This document shows positions 1-6,795 of a stretch of 12,543 bases of DNA, one piece after another. The notes under the pieces were generated by a model. That model searched no databases. It was not told the origin of the DNA and saw nothing but the letters and a program-made list of their open reading frames with translations. This DNA comes from Nitrospirota bacterium (GTDB lineage Bacteria; Nitrospirota_A; Leptospirillia; Leptospirillales; Leptospirillaceae). The stretch is taken from the NCBI GenBank assembly GCA_021838765.1, contig JAKCCY010000083.1:1-12543 (forward strand), read 5' to 3'. The translations under genes were made by a program, and so were the position numbers. Position 1 is the stretch's first letter. Every line of letters starts with the position of its first letter.

Positions 1-1
1 G

Positions 2-79
2 TGTTGTGGAATGGAAAAGGATCGGGACCACAATGCCTCCCTGAATATTTTGAGACTCGGGCTTTCGTCTCGGGGTTAG
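2..79 (+). CDS. tnpB: TnpB (IS200/IS605 family), 3' end only
   Basis: This is the last 25 codons of an RNA-guided nuclease gene of the IS200/IS605 transposon family; the rest lies left of the window. The frame opens with C-C-G, the second half of a zinc-ribbon CxxC-G pair. It continues with D-R-D-H-N-A-S-L-N-I-L, the typical TnpB C-terminal motif that carries the third RuvC catalytic aspartate. It ends at TAG 77-79. In this family TnpB uses an omega-RNA, transcribed from the 3' end of the gene and the element's right end, to cut DNA next to a transposon-associated motif; this helps the element persist. Whether the full protein is intact, and whether a TnpA transposase gene accompanies it, cannot be seen. 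The motif match is strong although the fragment is short. Confidence 0.85.
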   Translation, partial: CCGMEKDRDHNASLNILRLGLSSRG

Positions 80-134
80 CCCCAAAAAGCCCCCACGACA
101 ACCATATCCATGGTTTAGTGGCGGGAGCAGTCAC
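72..134 (+). mobile_element. IS200/IS605 right end and probable omega-RNA 3' part
   Basis: Just after the tnpB stop the sequence is rich in hairpins, as expected for the right end of an IS200/IS605 element. GGGG (72-75) can pair with CCCC (80-83) across the stop codon. AACCAT (100-105) and ATGGTT (110-115) form a perfect 6-bp stem with a 4-base loop. Around it, CCAC (93-96) pairs with GTGG (118-121), and CCC (90-92) with GGG (123-125) past one bulged C. The TCAC at 131-134 resembles the tetranucleotide at the right cleavage site of such elements, so I infer the boundary there. No left end is available for comparison, so the exact border is uncertain. Confidence 0.6.
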
Positions 135-183
135 AGAGGATAAACAGCTGGGCATCGCACCGGAAGAAGATGTGATGAAAAAG

Positions 184-213
184 TTGAATATTCGTCTCCA
201 TGGGGGATACCAT
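184..213 (+). promoter_or_regulatory. possible promoter for the DUF151 gene
   Basis: TTGAAT (184-189) and TACCAT (208-213) each match 4 of 6 sigma-70 consensus bases and are 18 bases apart. Transcription would start near 220, just before the SD sequence. The whole stretch 135-238 between the transposon end and the DUF151 gene contains nothing else I recognise. The hexamers are weak, so this is only a candidate. Confidence 0.25.
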
Positions 214-238
214 AAGCCAGAAGGAAAGGAGATCTGCC

Positions 239-688
239 ATGCTGGAATTTGAGGTAAGAGAGATTATATTTGACGGGATGACCAAATCTTATATCCTGAT
301 TTTGCAGGATATTGAGAAGGAGCACACCTTGCCCATATGGATCGGGCCTTTTGAGGCGCAGTCCATTTCTATGGGGCGAGCCAACCAGCCGCCGGAGCGT
401 CCCCAGACGCATGACCTGTTCAACGCTCTGCTGGATCATCTGGATGTCAAGGTGTTGTCAGTTGTTATTTCCAGGGTGGAGGAAGGGACTTTTTATGCGT
501 CCCTGCATCTTTTGTCGAAGGATTCGGAGTTTTCGATCGACGCCCGTCCGAGTGATGCGATAGCCGTGGCCATCAGGGCCAAGGCACCCATTTTTGTAAA
601 GGAGGAAGTTCTTGAGCAAATGCCGGATGCCCCGGATTTTCGTCAGCTTCTCGACCATCCGGAAGAGTCAGACAGTCCGGAAAGCTAG
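239..688 (+). CDS. DUF151 bifunctional-nuclease-family protein
   Basis: A protein of 149 residues belonging to the DUF151 (bifunctional nuclease, BFN) family, small cytosolic proteins for which DNase and RNase activity has been reported in plant homologues; the bacterial role is not settled. The family pattern is clear: LPIWIGPFEA at residues 31-40, RPQTHDLF at 54-61, and RPSDAIAVAIRAKAPIFV at 103-120. Length is normal, with a short acidic tail. The ATG at 239 is preferred over the in-frame ATG at 200 because AAAGGAGA (225-232) sits 7 bases upstream; the 13 extra residues from the earlier start are not typical of the family. The gene follows a transposon end and overlaps the next gene, so the two genes are probably co-transcribed. 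Confidence 0.9.
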   Translation: MLEFEVREIIFDGMTKSYILILQDIEKEHTLPIWIGPFEAQSISMGRANQPPERPQTHDLFNALLDHLDVKVLSVVISRVEEGTFYASLHLLSKDSEFSIDARPSDAIAVAIRAKAPIFVKEEVLEQMPDAPDFRQLLDHPEESDSPES

Positions 689-1295
689 ACCCCAGGGAGG
701 ATTGACCCTTCTGTTTCTGGTTTTACTGACGATGGCTTCATGCCATAAAACCATCAACAACCTCTCGGCGATTGAGTGGAAGACTGAAAAGTTCACCCCG
801 TCCCTGATTGAGCGGGGGGGGATGGCGGTTCTTCCTGTCGGTCAGTCGGAGGGAATTCCGGCTGAAACGCATTGGCTGGGCGCAGAACTCAGGAAAGATC
901 TGGCTTCAACCTTTGGAAAAGATAAGATTGTCGGTCCGGATGTCGTCAGGGGATACCTGAAAGACAAGTCCGTCGAAGATATCCTGAAAAATCTCAAGAA
1001 TAAATCATCTCCGGATACAGTGAGAGGAATTGCCGGACTGTCTTCCCTCGGGCAGAAACTTCATGTCCGCTATCTCTTGCAGACGGATCTCAGGTTGTCG
1101 GAAGTCGCCGGTGGGGCGGAACATGTTCGGATTTTTGGCCGAATCTGGGACACGACTGACGATGAGATTATCTGGACAGGGTATGGTGAGGCCCGGGGAT
1201 ATGTCTATATGTTCTTTCCGGCGGTTCCTGCATCGTTTGAAAAGGATGCAGCTGTTGCGGTGGAGGGGCTTGTGAGGGAGATCAGGAACAGTTAG
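612..1295 (+). CDS. putative lipoprotein, function unknown
   Basis: A protein of 227 residues with a basic N-terminus, a hydrophobic stretch at about 31-42 (LTLLFLVLLT) and a lipobox-like M-A-S-C with cysteine at 44, so it is probably lipidated and cleaved by signal peptidase II. The mature part of about 184 residues includes a strand-like GGMAVLPVGQ followed by an amphipathic helix. This faintly recalls the alpha/beta fold of TolB-N/LpoB/GNA1162-type lipoproteins, but I do not recognise a family. The start is the difficult point. TTG 612 has a strong SD (GGAGG 601-605, 6-base spacing) but lies 77 bases inside the DUF151 gene. ATG 627 has no SD at a usable distance, and TTG 702 is only one base from GGGAGG. 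The gene ends in the first of two hairpins at 1280-1345. Confidence 0.7.
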   Translation: MSKCRMPRIFVSFSTIRKSQTVRKARPQGGLTLLFLVLLTMASCHKTINNLSAIEWKTEKFTPSLIERGGMAVLPVGQSEGIPAETHWLGAELRKDLASTFGKDKIVGPDVVRGYLKDKSVEDILKNLKNKSSPDTVRGIAGLSSLGQKLHVRYLLQTDLRLSEVAGGAEHVRIFGRIWDTTDDEIIWTGYGEARGYVYMFFPAVPASFEKDAAVAVEGLVREIRNS

Positions 1296-1308
1296 GAGGT
1301 TCCTGATC
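1280..1308 (+). terminator. perfect 10-bp hairpin over the lipoprotein stop codon
   Basis: GATCAGGAAC (1280-1289) and GTTCCTGATC (1299-1308) are perfect inverted repeats with a 9-base loop that contains the TAG stop at 1293-1295. No T-run follows directly. It probably protects the 3' end of the mRNA or acts together with the next hairpin. Confidence 0.5.
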
Positions 1309-1351
1309 GGGAAAGGGATTCAGGACCTTCCTGGATCCCTTTCCCTGTTTT
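1309..1351 (+). terminator. rho-independent terminator, + strand
   Basis: GGGAAAGGGATTCAGGA (1309-1325) pairs with TCCTGGATCCCTTTCCC (1329-1345). This gives a 17-bp stem with one G-T wobble and a 3-base loop, followed by TGTTTT. It lies between the lipoprotein gene and the convergent lpxC gene, which ends at 1353. The stem could also block minus-strand transcription, but no T-run follows it in that direction. Confidence 0.85.
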
Positions 1352-1352
1352 A

Positions 1353-2261
1353 TCAGGCCCAGTGGAGAGCGAGCTCCATGGAAGACTCCTGATAGACTGG
1401 TTCATGTTCAATTTCTGCCAGAAGATTTTCCGAGATCAGATGGGAAAGGAACCTGGTATGAAAGGCATGCCCTCCCCGCTTGACCGTGAACTTGCCGATA
1501 ATGGGTGCACCTGCAAGCCTCATGTCGCCAAGAAAGTCCAGGATCTTGTGTCGGACAAACTCGTTTTCGAAGGTCTGGGCATGGGGATTCAAAAGACCTT
1601 CTTCTCCATAGACAAGCGCATTTTCAAAAGAGCCGCCCTTGGCCATTCCTGCCGCCTGCATTTTTTCGACATCCGATGCGAAACAGAATGTTTTAGACGG
1701 AGCGATCTCCTGCTGAAAACGGTGTTTCGTCAACCGAAAAGAAAAATCCTGGACCAGCTTTCCAAAAAAATCGATTTCGTAATTGACTTCAAACTGGGAA
1801 GAGGGCTCTGCATGAATTTCCTTGTTCCCGTGAATAAAGGAGACTGGTCTTGTGATTGCGAGAAGGCGTGCGGGGGAGGACTGTTCTACGATTCCCGCCT
1901 GTCTGAACGCCTTGATGAAATTGATGGCGCTTCCATCAAGAATAGGCATTTCCGGTCCCGAGAGGGAAATGATCATATTATCAAGATACAGGCCTGTGGC
2001 GGCTGCCATGATGTGTTCAACCGTCTGAACCTCGGCATCATTTTCGGAAAGAACCGTTGAAAGGACAGATTTGGTCGAAGAGACGTTCCCGACATGAGCG
2101 CGAACGGTTTTTCCGCCGAGGTCCTCACGCACGAAAACGATGCCTGTGTCGGACTGGGCCGGGTATATTGTGGCTCTTGCGGGGAGTCCCTGATGTAACC
2201 CGACCCCTTCAAGGACAACGGACTGTTTTAATGTTCTCTGATTCCGGACTGTTCCACTCAT
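1353..2261 (-). CDS. lpxC: UDP-3-O-acyl-N-acetylglucosamine deacetylase
   Basis: This zinc-dependent deacetylase carries out the committed step of lipid A synthesis in the cytosol, removing the acetyl group from UDP-3-O-acyl-GlcNAc. The 302-residue length is normal. VEHIMAA at 81-87 supplies the zinc ligand His83 (E. coli His79) and the catalytic Glu82. NEFVRHKILDFLGD at 233-246 supplies His238 and Asp242. GGHAFH at 263-268 holds the catalytic His265. All expected active-site residues are therefore present, and the family is certain. The ATG at 2261 has AAGGAG 7 bases upstream. The protein is not fused to FabZ, and no other lipid A gene is adjacent, so lpxC stands alone here, behind a structured 200-base gap. 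Confidence 0.97.
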   Translation of the reverse strand: MSGTVRNQRTLKQSVVLEGVGLHQGLPARATIYPAQSDTGIVFVREDLGGKTVRAHVGNVSSTKSVLSTVLSENDAEVQTVEHIMAAATGLYLDNMIISLSGPEMPILDGSAINFIKAFRQAGIVEQSSPARLLAITRPVSFIHGNKEIHAEPSSQFEVNYEIDFFGKLVQDFSFRLTKHRFQQEIAPSKTFCFASDVEKMQAAGMAKGGSFENALVYGEEGLLNPHAQTFENEFVRHKILDFLGDMRLAGAPIIGKFTVKRGGHAFHTRFLSHLISENLLAEIEHEPVYQESSMELALHWA

Positions 2262-2283
2262 TGAGTCGCTCCTTCCATAGGTT

Positions 2284-2318
2284 TTCTGGCAGTATCTGAA
2301 GCACTTTTTATGCCAGAA
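2284..2318. repeat. 8-bp inverted repeat upstream of lpxC
   Basis: TTCTGGCA (2284-2291) and TGCCAGAA (2311-2318) are perfect inverted repeats around 19 A/T-rich bases. The site lies 23-57 bases upstream of the lpxC start, within the likely promoter or leader. It could be an operator or an RNA stem; no T-run follows on either strand that would make it a terminator. Confidence 0.45.
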
Positions 2319-2337
2319 GGAAATGGGAGGGGAGGGA

Positions 2338-2397
2338 TGGCCCTGAGATTCAGCACCCGCGGGACTTGTCCGTTCCCCTTAGGGGTCTTATCGGCCA
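2338..2397 (-). other. possible structured leader of lpxC
   Basis: On the minus strand TGGCC (from 2397) can pair with GGCCA (ending at 2338). The pair encloses a CCCC-TAA-GGGG hairpin (2385-2375) and a CCCGCGGG palindrome. I do not recognise a known riboswitch class. The arms are short, so the structure may be accidental. Confidence 0.2.
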
Positions 2398-2416
2398 AGA
2401 ATCGGGGAGGAATAGA

Positions 2417-2452
2417 GTGACGGAGTTGTCACAGATGTGGTAACTCCGCCAC
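2417..2452 (-). terminator. strong hairpin after the 3-TM protein gene
   Basis: CGGAGTT (2421-2427) pairs perfectly with AACTCCG (2442-2448). The stem extends inward by two wobble pairs plus CAC/GTG and outward by GTG/CAC past one mismatch, with a 4-base loop. It starts 10 bases beyond the stop of the minus-strand operon at 2462. Only a weak T-containing tract (TCTATTCC) follows, so it may be an imperfect terminator or a 3'-end stabiliser. Confidence 0.5.
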
Positions 2453-2461
2453 AGTCGTTGG

Positions 2462-2767
2462 TCAGGGGATATCTGCCGGAGGGTGGGTGAACATCGTGAT
2501 GATGGGAATCGCTCCGACAAAGGAAAAAAAGGAAATAAAAATGAAAATCAGGGTGATGAAAAGCCAGGTGGGAATCTTGAAATCCTGCCTGTTTTGATAC
2601 TGCTTCCTCAGGACGAAGAAGAAAAAAGTCAGAAAGAAAAGAAGGGCGACGGAAGCCGCCCCCTTCATGATCGGATCCTTCACCGTGTAAAGGATCCAGG
2701 CGATCAGAACCGTAATCAGGGTTGGAATGACGACTCGGAGAAATAGGCGGTTCTCAAGAGGTTTCAT
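2462..2767 (-). CDS. small three-helix membrane protein, unknown
   Basis: A protein of 101 residues with three likely membrane helices at about 10-28, 34-54 and 66-92, joined by short charged loops (K-D-P at 30-32, RKQYQNRQD at 54-62). The third segment is very rich in Phe and Ile. I do not recognise a family. The start at 2767 has GGAG 5 bases upstream and lies 10 bases after the PEP carboxylase stop; a longer open frame reaching into the carboxylase gene gives a non-hydrophobic extension and is rejected. The tight spacing implies co-transcription with the carboxylase, but nothing in the sequence shows a functional link. Confidence 0.75.
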   Translation of the reverse strand: MKPLENRLFLRVVIPTLITVLIAWILYTVKDPIMKGAASVALLFFLTFFFFVLRKQYQNRQDFKIPTWLFITLIFIFISFFSFVGAIPIITMFTHPPADIP

Positions 2768-2777
2768 CAGGTCTCCA

Positions 2778-4346
2778 TCAGCCAAGTGATTTTCTGAGAA
2801 TGGCCGCATCTTGCAGGTAGGGAGCAATATTCTTGTTTTCCTGTAAAAGGAAGTAGATGCTCGAAACGATGTTTCTGTGCAGGTAGTGCTCAATCGTAAC
2901 GGGACCGAGCTCCATTCTGAAAAAGGACTCTGCGATGGAAATATCCTTGGAGATCATCTCCCAGGCTGGATTGTCCGATGAAAGGAATCGGAGATTTTCC
3001 CGGTTCAGATAGAAGCCAGCCTGACGGACATCTTCCTTGAGAGACCTGCAGAAAGTGGAAAGAGACTCTTCAAGTCCTTCGGAGAGAGCCTGTTGTATTC
3101 CTCTTCCAAGGGAAATGAGCTCAGGAGGGATGCCCAGCGAGTAAAGAGCCGCAGTAAAGCCGATTGCCCTGGGAAGGCGTTTCTGTCCGATTCCCCTGGA
3201 GTACCCGAACAGTCCGATGTGCAACCGTCGTTCCCTTCTTGACGGGATGTGCTCTGATACGAGATTGATGGTATCGGCGATCTCTTCAACCGTTTTCTGG
3301 TAGATCTCTGAAAAGATTGTGGCAAGACGTTCCCCTTCCCGGATTTCCTTTTCCGAGTAGGAAAGCGGTGTTGTAAAGGGCAGTGTCCTGTTCAGCAGAT
3401 GGACCGCTTCCCGGACTTTCTCGAGAGGGTAGTCATACCGGAAGGCCGACTGGAGTGTGACTGTGCGGACTCCGGCATACTCTTCCGCGAATTGGGGGAC
3501 CGTATTGGGAGAGAGTCCTCCCCGGAAAGGGAGGGATCCTACGCCCATGATGGGGTAAATGCCGATGCCCGACTCTTTTCCGAATTTGTAGTACTCCGAG
3601 AGAGCAACTTTGGCGGCAATCGTGGCCGGGATGAATCCGGCATTCAGTGCCGGATCCGATCTGGCGATGAACGGTCTGATGTAGGGAGGCTTTTCTCCAT
3701 AGGCCTGTTCATGGATCCGGGCATACTCCATCAGGATGTTGTGGGATGCTGTGAGCTGAGGCACACCTTCTATGAGAGGGATGACCTGGAGATAGGATGA
3801 GTCGGTTTCCTGCTCGAGGGGAACCTCGTCAAAGACCTGGTTTTTCAGCCGGGCAATCTTCTGGAAGGTTGTCTTGAGGTGGAGCATTTTCTGGGCCTCG
3901 TCCGTCATTGGCAGAATGACCTCAAAGACGGGCGGTGAATTCAGTCCGAGATCGCGGGCCAGATCGGCAAACGTCAGGATGCCGATATAGGCCCTGGCGA
4001 TCCGGTAGCCTTTTTCGTACCAGATGTTCGGGAGCCTGAAGGTGAGGAAGACATCCTTTCCCAGCTGGTATTTCTGGAAGTATTCGTGGTATGAGGAAAA
4101 AAGTTTGTCCACCACACCTTCGTCAACATACTTTCCTTCCCAGTCCCACATGTATTCCTGACAGCCGATATCCGTGTAGCTTCTGAAGCATTCCTCGAGT
4201 TCGTCGAGTGTGCTGATAAAGGCTTCCCCGTTGGATTTCCAGTACGGGGCGCTTGCATTGTCCGGATGCTGCGTAGCCATGGTTGTGGGAATTTTTCGGT
4301 CCATAAAGGACTGATGGTAAACCGGGCGAAGGAAGTTTTCGGGCAA
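2778..4346 (-). CDS. ppcA: phosphoenolpyruvate carboxylase, archaeal type
   Basis: This enzyme adds bicarbonate to phosphoenolpyruvate to make oxaloacetate, refilling the TCA or reductive TCA cycle. At 522 residues it matches the short archaeal family (PEPCase_2, about 500 residues) and not the roughly 900-residue bacterial enzyme. Recognisable signatures are KIPTTMATQHPDNA near residues 18-31, the F-I-A-R-S-D-P-A-L-N stretch in the middle, the glycine-rich GVGSLPFRGG motif, and Q-S-A-F-R-Y-D shortly after it. The TTG at 4346 is chosen because AAGGAG lies 7 bases upstream; the ATG at 4304 has no SD. It sits between two membrane-protein genes in a tight operon. Archaeal-type PEPC is sporadic in bacteria, so an origin by gene transfer is likely (inference). 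Confidence 0.93.
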   Translation of the reverse strand: MPENFLRPVYHQSFMDRKIPTTMATQHPDNASAPYWKSNGEAFISTLDELEECFRSYTDIGCQEYMWDWEGKYVDEGVVDKLFSSYHEYFQKYQLGKDVFLTFRLPNIWYEKGYRIARAYIGILTFADLARDLGLNSPPVFEVILPMTDEAQKMLHLKTTFQKIARLKNQVFDEVPLEQETDSSYLQVIPLIEGVPQLTASHNILMEYARIHEQAYGEKPPYIRPFIARSDPALNAGFIPATIAAKVALSEYYKFGKESGIGIYPIMGVGSLPFRGGLSPNTVPQFAEEYAGVRTVTLQSAFRYDYPLEKVREAVHLLNRTLPFTTPLSYSEKEIREGERLATIFSEIYQKTVEEIADTINLVSEHIPSRRERRLHIGLFGYSRGIGQKRLPRAIGFTAALYSLGIPPELISLGRGIQQALSEGLEESLSTFCRSLKEDVRQAGFYLNRENLRFLSSDNPAWEMISKDISIAESFFRMELGPVTIEHYLHRNIVSSIYFLLQENKNIAPYLQDAAILRKSLG

Positions 4347-4373
4347 AAGGATTCTCCTTATAGGGTAGTCTGG

Positions 4374-4916
4374 TCAGCGCAGAATCAGCAGACCAAAAAT
4401 ATTCTGGAGGACGGCGGCCCAAAGCAGGACAAAAATACCCAGCATGACATTGATGTTTCTCAAAAGACTCACCCGCCGTCTGAGTGCCGTTTTCTGGACC
4501 TCAATCATGTCAATCGTTCGGGGATCGGCGGTCGCTTCGAGCTGTTTGATGGAAAGGCCTCGAATTTCTCCGGACATTTTGGCCGTCAGAATGCCGAGAA
4601 TGCCGATTGCTCCGACAAAGCTCAGTTTCAGAAGCCAGAAGGTCTCATAGGAGTTCTTGTAGGGAAAGACCATGTTTTCAAGGGAGACGAGCCGGTCAAA
4701 AATGACGAAGGCTCCCGTAATGATCAGGAGCGCCATGCTGACCCAGAAAACGGGAAGATAAAATTCGGAAGCCTTTTTGGCCAATTTTCCCCTGACGGAG
4801 GGATCGATTCCGGAAAGAAGGGGAGACAGGACAAAAAGCTGAAGCACCATTCCGCCAACAAGCGCTGCCGCTCCCACGAGATGCAACCACCGTATGAATG
4901 TGATCGTTACGAACAT
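4374..4916 (-). CDS. four-helix membrane protein, CopD-like
   Basis: A protein of 180 residues with four likely membrane helices at about 4-33, 52-75, 92-113 and 152-178. The first helix has the W-L-H-L-V-G-A-A-A-L-V-G-G pattern seen in CopD-domain and related small membrane proteins, which may handle copper or heme; the resemblance is general and the function is not proven. The ATG at 4916 is preferred over an upstream in-frame start at 4976 because GGGAG lies 6 bases upstream and the N-terminus then begins with the first helix. The gene leads the minus-strand operon, 27 bases before the PEP carboxylase start. A loose alternative is a DUF4149-type protein. Confidence 0.75.
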   Translation of the reverse strand: MFVTITFIRWLHLVGAAALVGGMVLQLFVLSPLLSGIDPSVRGKLAKKASEFYLPVFWVSMALLIITGAFVIFDRLVSLENMVFPYKNSYETFWLLKLSFVGAIGILGILTAKMSGEIRGLSIKQLEATADPRTIDMIEVQKTALRRRVSLLRNINVMLGIFVLLWAAVLQNIFGLLILR

Positions 4917-5022
4917 CGTTGGCTCCCAGGTAGGTATTTTAAGCCGGATCCGAATGGCCAGGGTCCAGTCTGTCATTGGCGAATTCAGCCGCCGCCATTT
5001 TTAGTTCCTAACGCATGAGTGT

Positions 5023-5028
5023 ATCATA
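5023..5028 (-). promoter_or_regulatory. possible -10 box for the CopD-like/PEPC operon
   Basis: TATGAT on the minus strand (5028 to 5023) matches 5 of 6 bases of the -10 consensus. It lies about 107 bases upstream of the operon start, in the 205-base divergent gap. No convincing -35 box is seen at the right distance. Nothing else in the gap is clear beyond A/T-rich patches. Confidence 0.25.
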
Positions 5029-5121
5029 AGACTGTGTCTGTGGGATATCCTTGATTGTCTGATGATGAAAGGGACTGGCCTTTAGAGGTGGCATATAAAG
5101 ATTGTTCCGGAAAGGAAATCG

Positions 5122-5904
5122 ATGAGGGATTTGGAAAAGGTCCGTACAGTGGGGCGGGTTGCCATTAAGCAGGTCCGCCCGCTGATCATGGCCGGGTTTG
5201 ATCGTCGTCTGACGATTTCTTACAAAAACGAGATGGATCTTGTCACGGAAATCGACCTTGCATCGGAAAGGGGAATTGTTTCCGTCATCGAGGAGAGCTT
5301 TCCCGAAGACGGGATCCTGGGCGAGGAGGGGGGAGAGGTTCGAAGCGGTTCAGAATGCCGCTGGGTGATTGATCCTCTCGATGGAACGACCAATTTTGCC
5401 CATCATTTTCCATTTTTTTGCATATCCATCGGGTTTGAGGAAAACGGCGTCCTTCGGTACGGGATCATTCATGATCCGATCCGGGAGCAGACCTTTGAGG
5501 CAGAAAAGGGGAAGGGGGCAACCCTGAACGGGGAGCCGATCCTGGTCTCCAAAACGCCCCGGCTTTCAGATGCCCTTTTGTGTACGGGGTTTGCTGCCGC
5601 AAGGAGGGATGATCCGCAGAGGAACAATATGCCCTTTTTTGATCGCTTCTGGAAGAAGTGTCATGGCATCAGGAGAACGGGCTCGGCAGCACTCGACCTG
5701 TGCTATGTCGCGACAGGTGCCCTCGACGGGTTCTGGGAGCTGGGACTTTCTCCATGGGATACGGCAGCGGGAAGCCTGATTGTGCGGGAGTCGGGTGGGA
5801 TCGTCACCGATCGCGACGGATCTCCCCATAGTTTGAAAAGCGCCTGCATTGTCGCCTCAAACGGGCTTATCCATGGAGAGATGGTTTCGACTCTTGCGCT
5901 CTGA
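5122..5904 (+). CDS. suhB: inositol-1-monophosphatase family protein (SuhB)
   Basis: A Mg2+-dependent sugar-phosphate phosphatase. SuhB-type members dephosphorylate inositol 1-phosphate, and in enteric bacteria the protein also takes part in rRNA antitermination and ribosome assembly. The metal-binding motifs are complete: GEEGG at 67-71, W-V-I-D-P-L-D-G-T-T-N at 81-91 (Asp84, Asp87), and W-D-T-A-A-G at 212-217 (Asp213). The 260-residue length is normal. ATG 5122 is preceded by AAAGGA. The gene is transcribed alone; its TGA is 3 bases from the stop of the convergent protease gene, with no terminator between. Its natural substrate could instead be fructose bisphosphate or another sugar phosphate, which sequence alone does not settle. 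Confidence 0.92.
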   Translation: MRDLEKVRTVGRVAIKQVRPLIMAGFDRRLTISYKNEMDLVTEIDLASERGIVSVIEESFPEDGILGEEGGEVRSGSECRWVIDPLDGTTNFAHHFPFFCISIGFEENGVLRYGIIHDPIREQTFEAEKGKGATLNGEPILVSKTPRLSDALLCTGFAAARRDDPQRNNMPFFDRFWKKCHGIRRTGSAALDLCYVATGALDGFWELGLSPWDTAAGSLIVRESGGIVTDRDGSPHSLKSACIVASNGLIHGEMVSTLAL

Positions 5905-5907
5905 TTT

Positions 5908-6789
5908 CTAGCTGCCCTTGAGCGGTGACGGAACAAAAATCAGGCATTCGACCACAAGAAGCAGAATTCCGAGAAGTTTCCTTCGCGGTGAGAGCCCCTC
6001 GTCATAAGCGATCGAGGGAGGATGTCCTGCCCCCATGATAAAGAGAAGTACCGCCCATACGATCCACCCATGCCATGTTTCCCATCCCAGAATCAGAAGA
6101 ACGGACAGAATGACCGGCCTGATGGCCCGGTGGATCCGTTTTCCGAAATACGCATAGAAAACGTGTCCGCCATCGAGCTGGCCTGCCGGAATAAGGTTCA
6201 GGGAGGTTATAAGGAGGCCCATCCATCCTGCAAAGGCTACCGGAGAGAGAAGGAGTTCTCCATGGGTGCCATGCGGTCCGAATATCGCCCCGACCGCCTT
6301 GAAGAGGAGTGATTCTCCAAGCTCGAGCTGTCCGCCGCCAGGGGGCGGAATGGCGTTGACAACGGTCGACCCGTGGACCCCGGCAATCAGGGCGATAATA
6401 GCCGGAACGAGTCCGGCGACCGGTCCGGCTGCCGCAATGTCAAAGAGAACATTGGAGGAGGTCGGTGAAGGGGGCGTCCGGATAATGGCGCCAAAGGTTC
6501 CTATGAGGGTTGGCGCGGGGATGAAGTAGGGCCAGCTTGTAGGAACATGGTACCAGCGTGCCACGATATAGTGTCCGGCCTCATGAAGGGTCAGGATGGA
6601 CATGAGCGTGAACGAGAACGGAAGGCCCTTGAGAAAGCCGTCGGGAAAGTCCAGCGGGTTGTGCCCTGAAAGCATTGCGCCTGCGCCTGTGGTCGTAATC
6701 CAGGTCAGGACGTACAAAACGGCAGGAAGCAGGTTCCGTCGGGGAGGAGGGGTTACGGGAGTGTCTTCCGGCATTTCATCTGGTTCCAA
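5908..6789 (-). CDS. site-2 protease, M50 family
   Basis: A 293-residue intramembrane zinc metalloprotease of the site-2 type. HEAGH at 69-73 (His69, Glu70, His73) is the zinc-binding HExxH motif, and N-L-I-P-A-G-Q-L-D-G-G-H at 198-209 supplies the second motif with ligand Asp206. About six hydrophobic segments are visible (near 21-41, 56-78, 115-138, 182-203, 224-255 and 270-288). GTFGAIIRTPPSP at 97-109 resembles the short group without a PDZ domain found in cyanobacteria and plant EGY proteins. Such enzymes cleave membrane-bound regulators or remnant peptides; the substrate here is unknown. TTG 6789 starts 6 bases after the previous stop with GAGGA 10 bases upstream; the in-frame ATG at 6774 is a possible alternative. 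Confidence 0.9.
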   Translation of the reverse strand: MEPDEMPEDTPVTPPPRRNLLPAVLYVLTWITTTGAGAMLSGHNPLDFPDGFLKGLPFSFTLMSILTLHEAGHYIVARWYHVPTSWPYFIPAPTLIGTFGAIIRTPPSPTSSNVLFDIAAAGPVAGLVPAIIALIAGVHGSTVVNAIPPPGGGQLELGESLLFKAVGAIFGPHGTHGELLLSPVAFAGWMGLLITSLNLIPAGQLDGGHVFYAYFGKRIHRAIRPVILSVLLILGWETWHGWIVWAVLLFIMGAGHPPSIAYDEGLSPRRKLLGILLLVVECLIFVPSPLKGS

Positions 6790-6795
6790 AGGGGC

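Noticed and set aside
1..252. Open frame of 83 codons on the + strand across the tnpB tail and the DUF151 start
   Set aside because: It is out of frame with the recognisable TnpB tail, has no recognisable domain, and runs through the hairpin-rich transposon end into the DUF151 gene.
1362..2060. Open frame of 232 codons antisense to lpxC
   Set aside because: LpxC on the other strand is complete with all active-site residues; the antisense product has no known motif or SD.
2338..2397. Known riboswitch, SRP RNA or tmRNA in the gap before lpxC
   Set aside because: I compared it by memory with several consensus patterns (cobalamin, c-di-GMP, guanidine, fluoride, SRP) and found none of their invariant core sequences.
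4266..5018. Open frame of 250 codons antisense to the CopD-like and PEPC genes
   Set aside because: Its product is highly polar and low in complexity, and both genes beneath it have good SDs, membrane patterns or family motifs.
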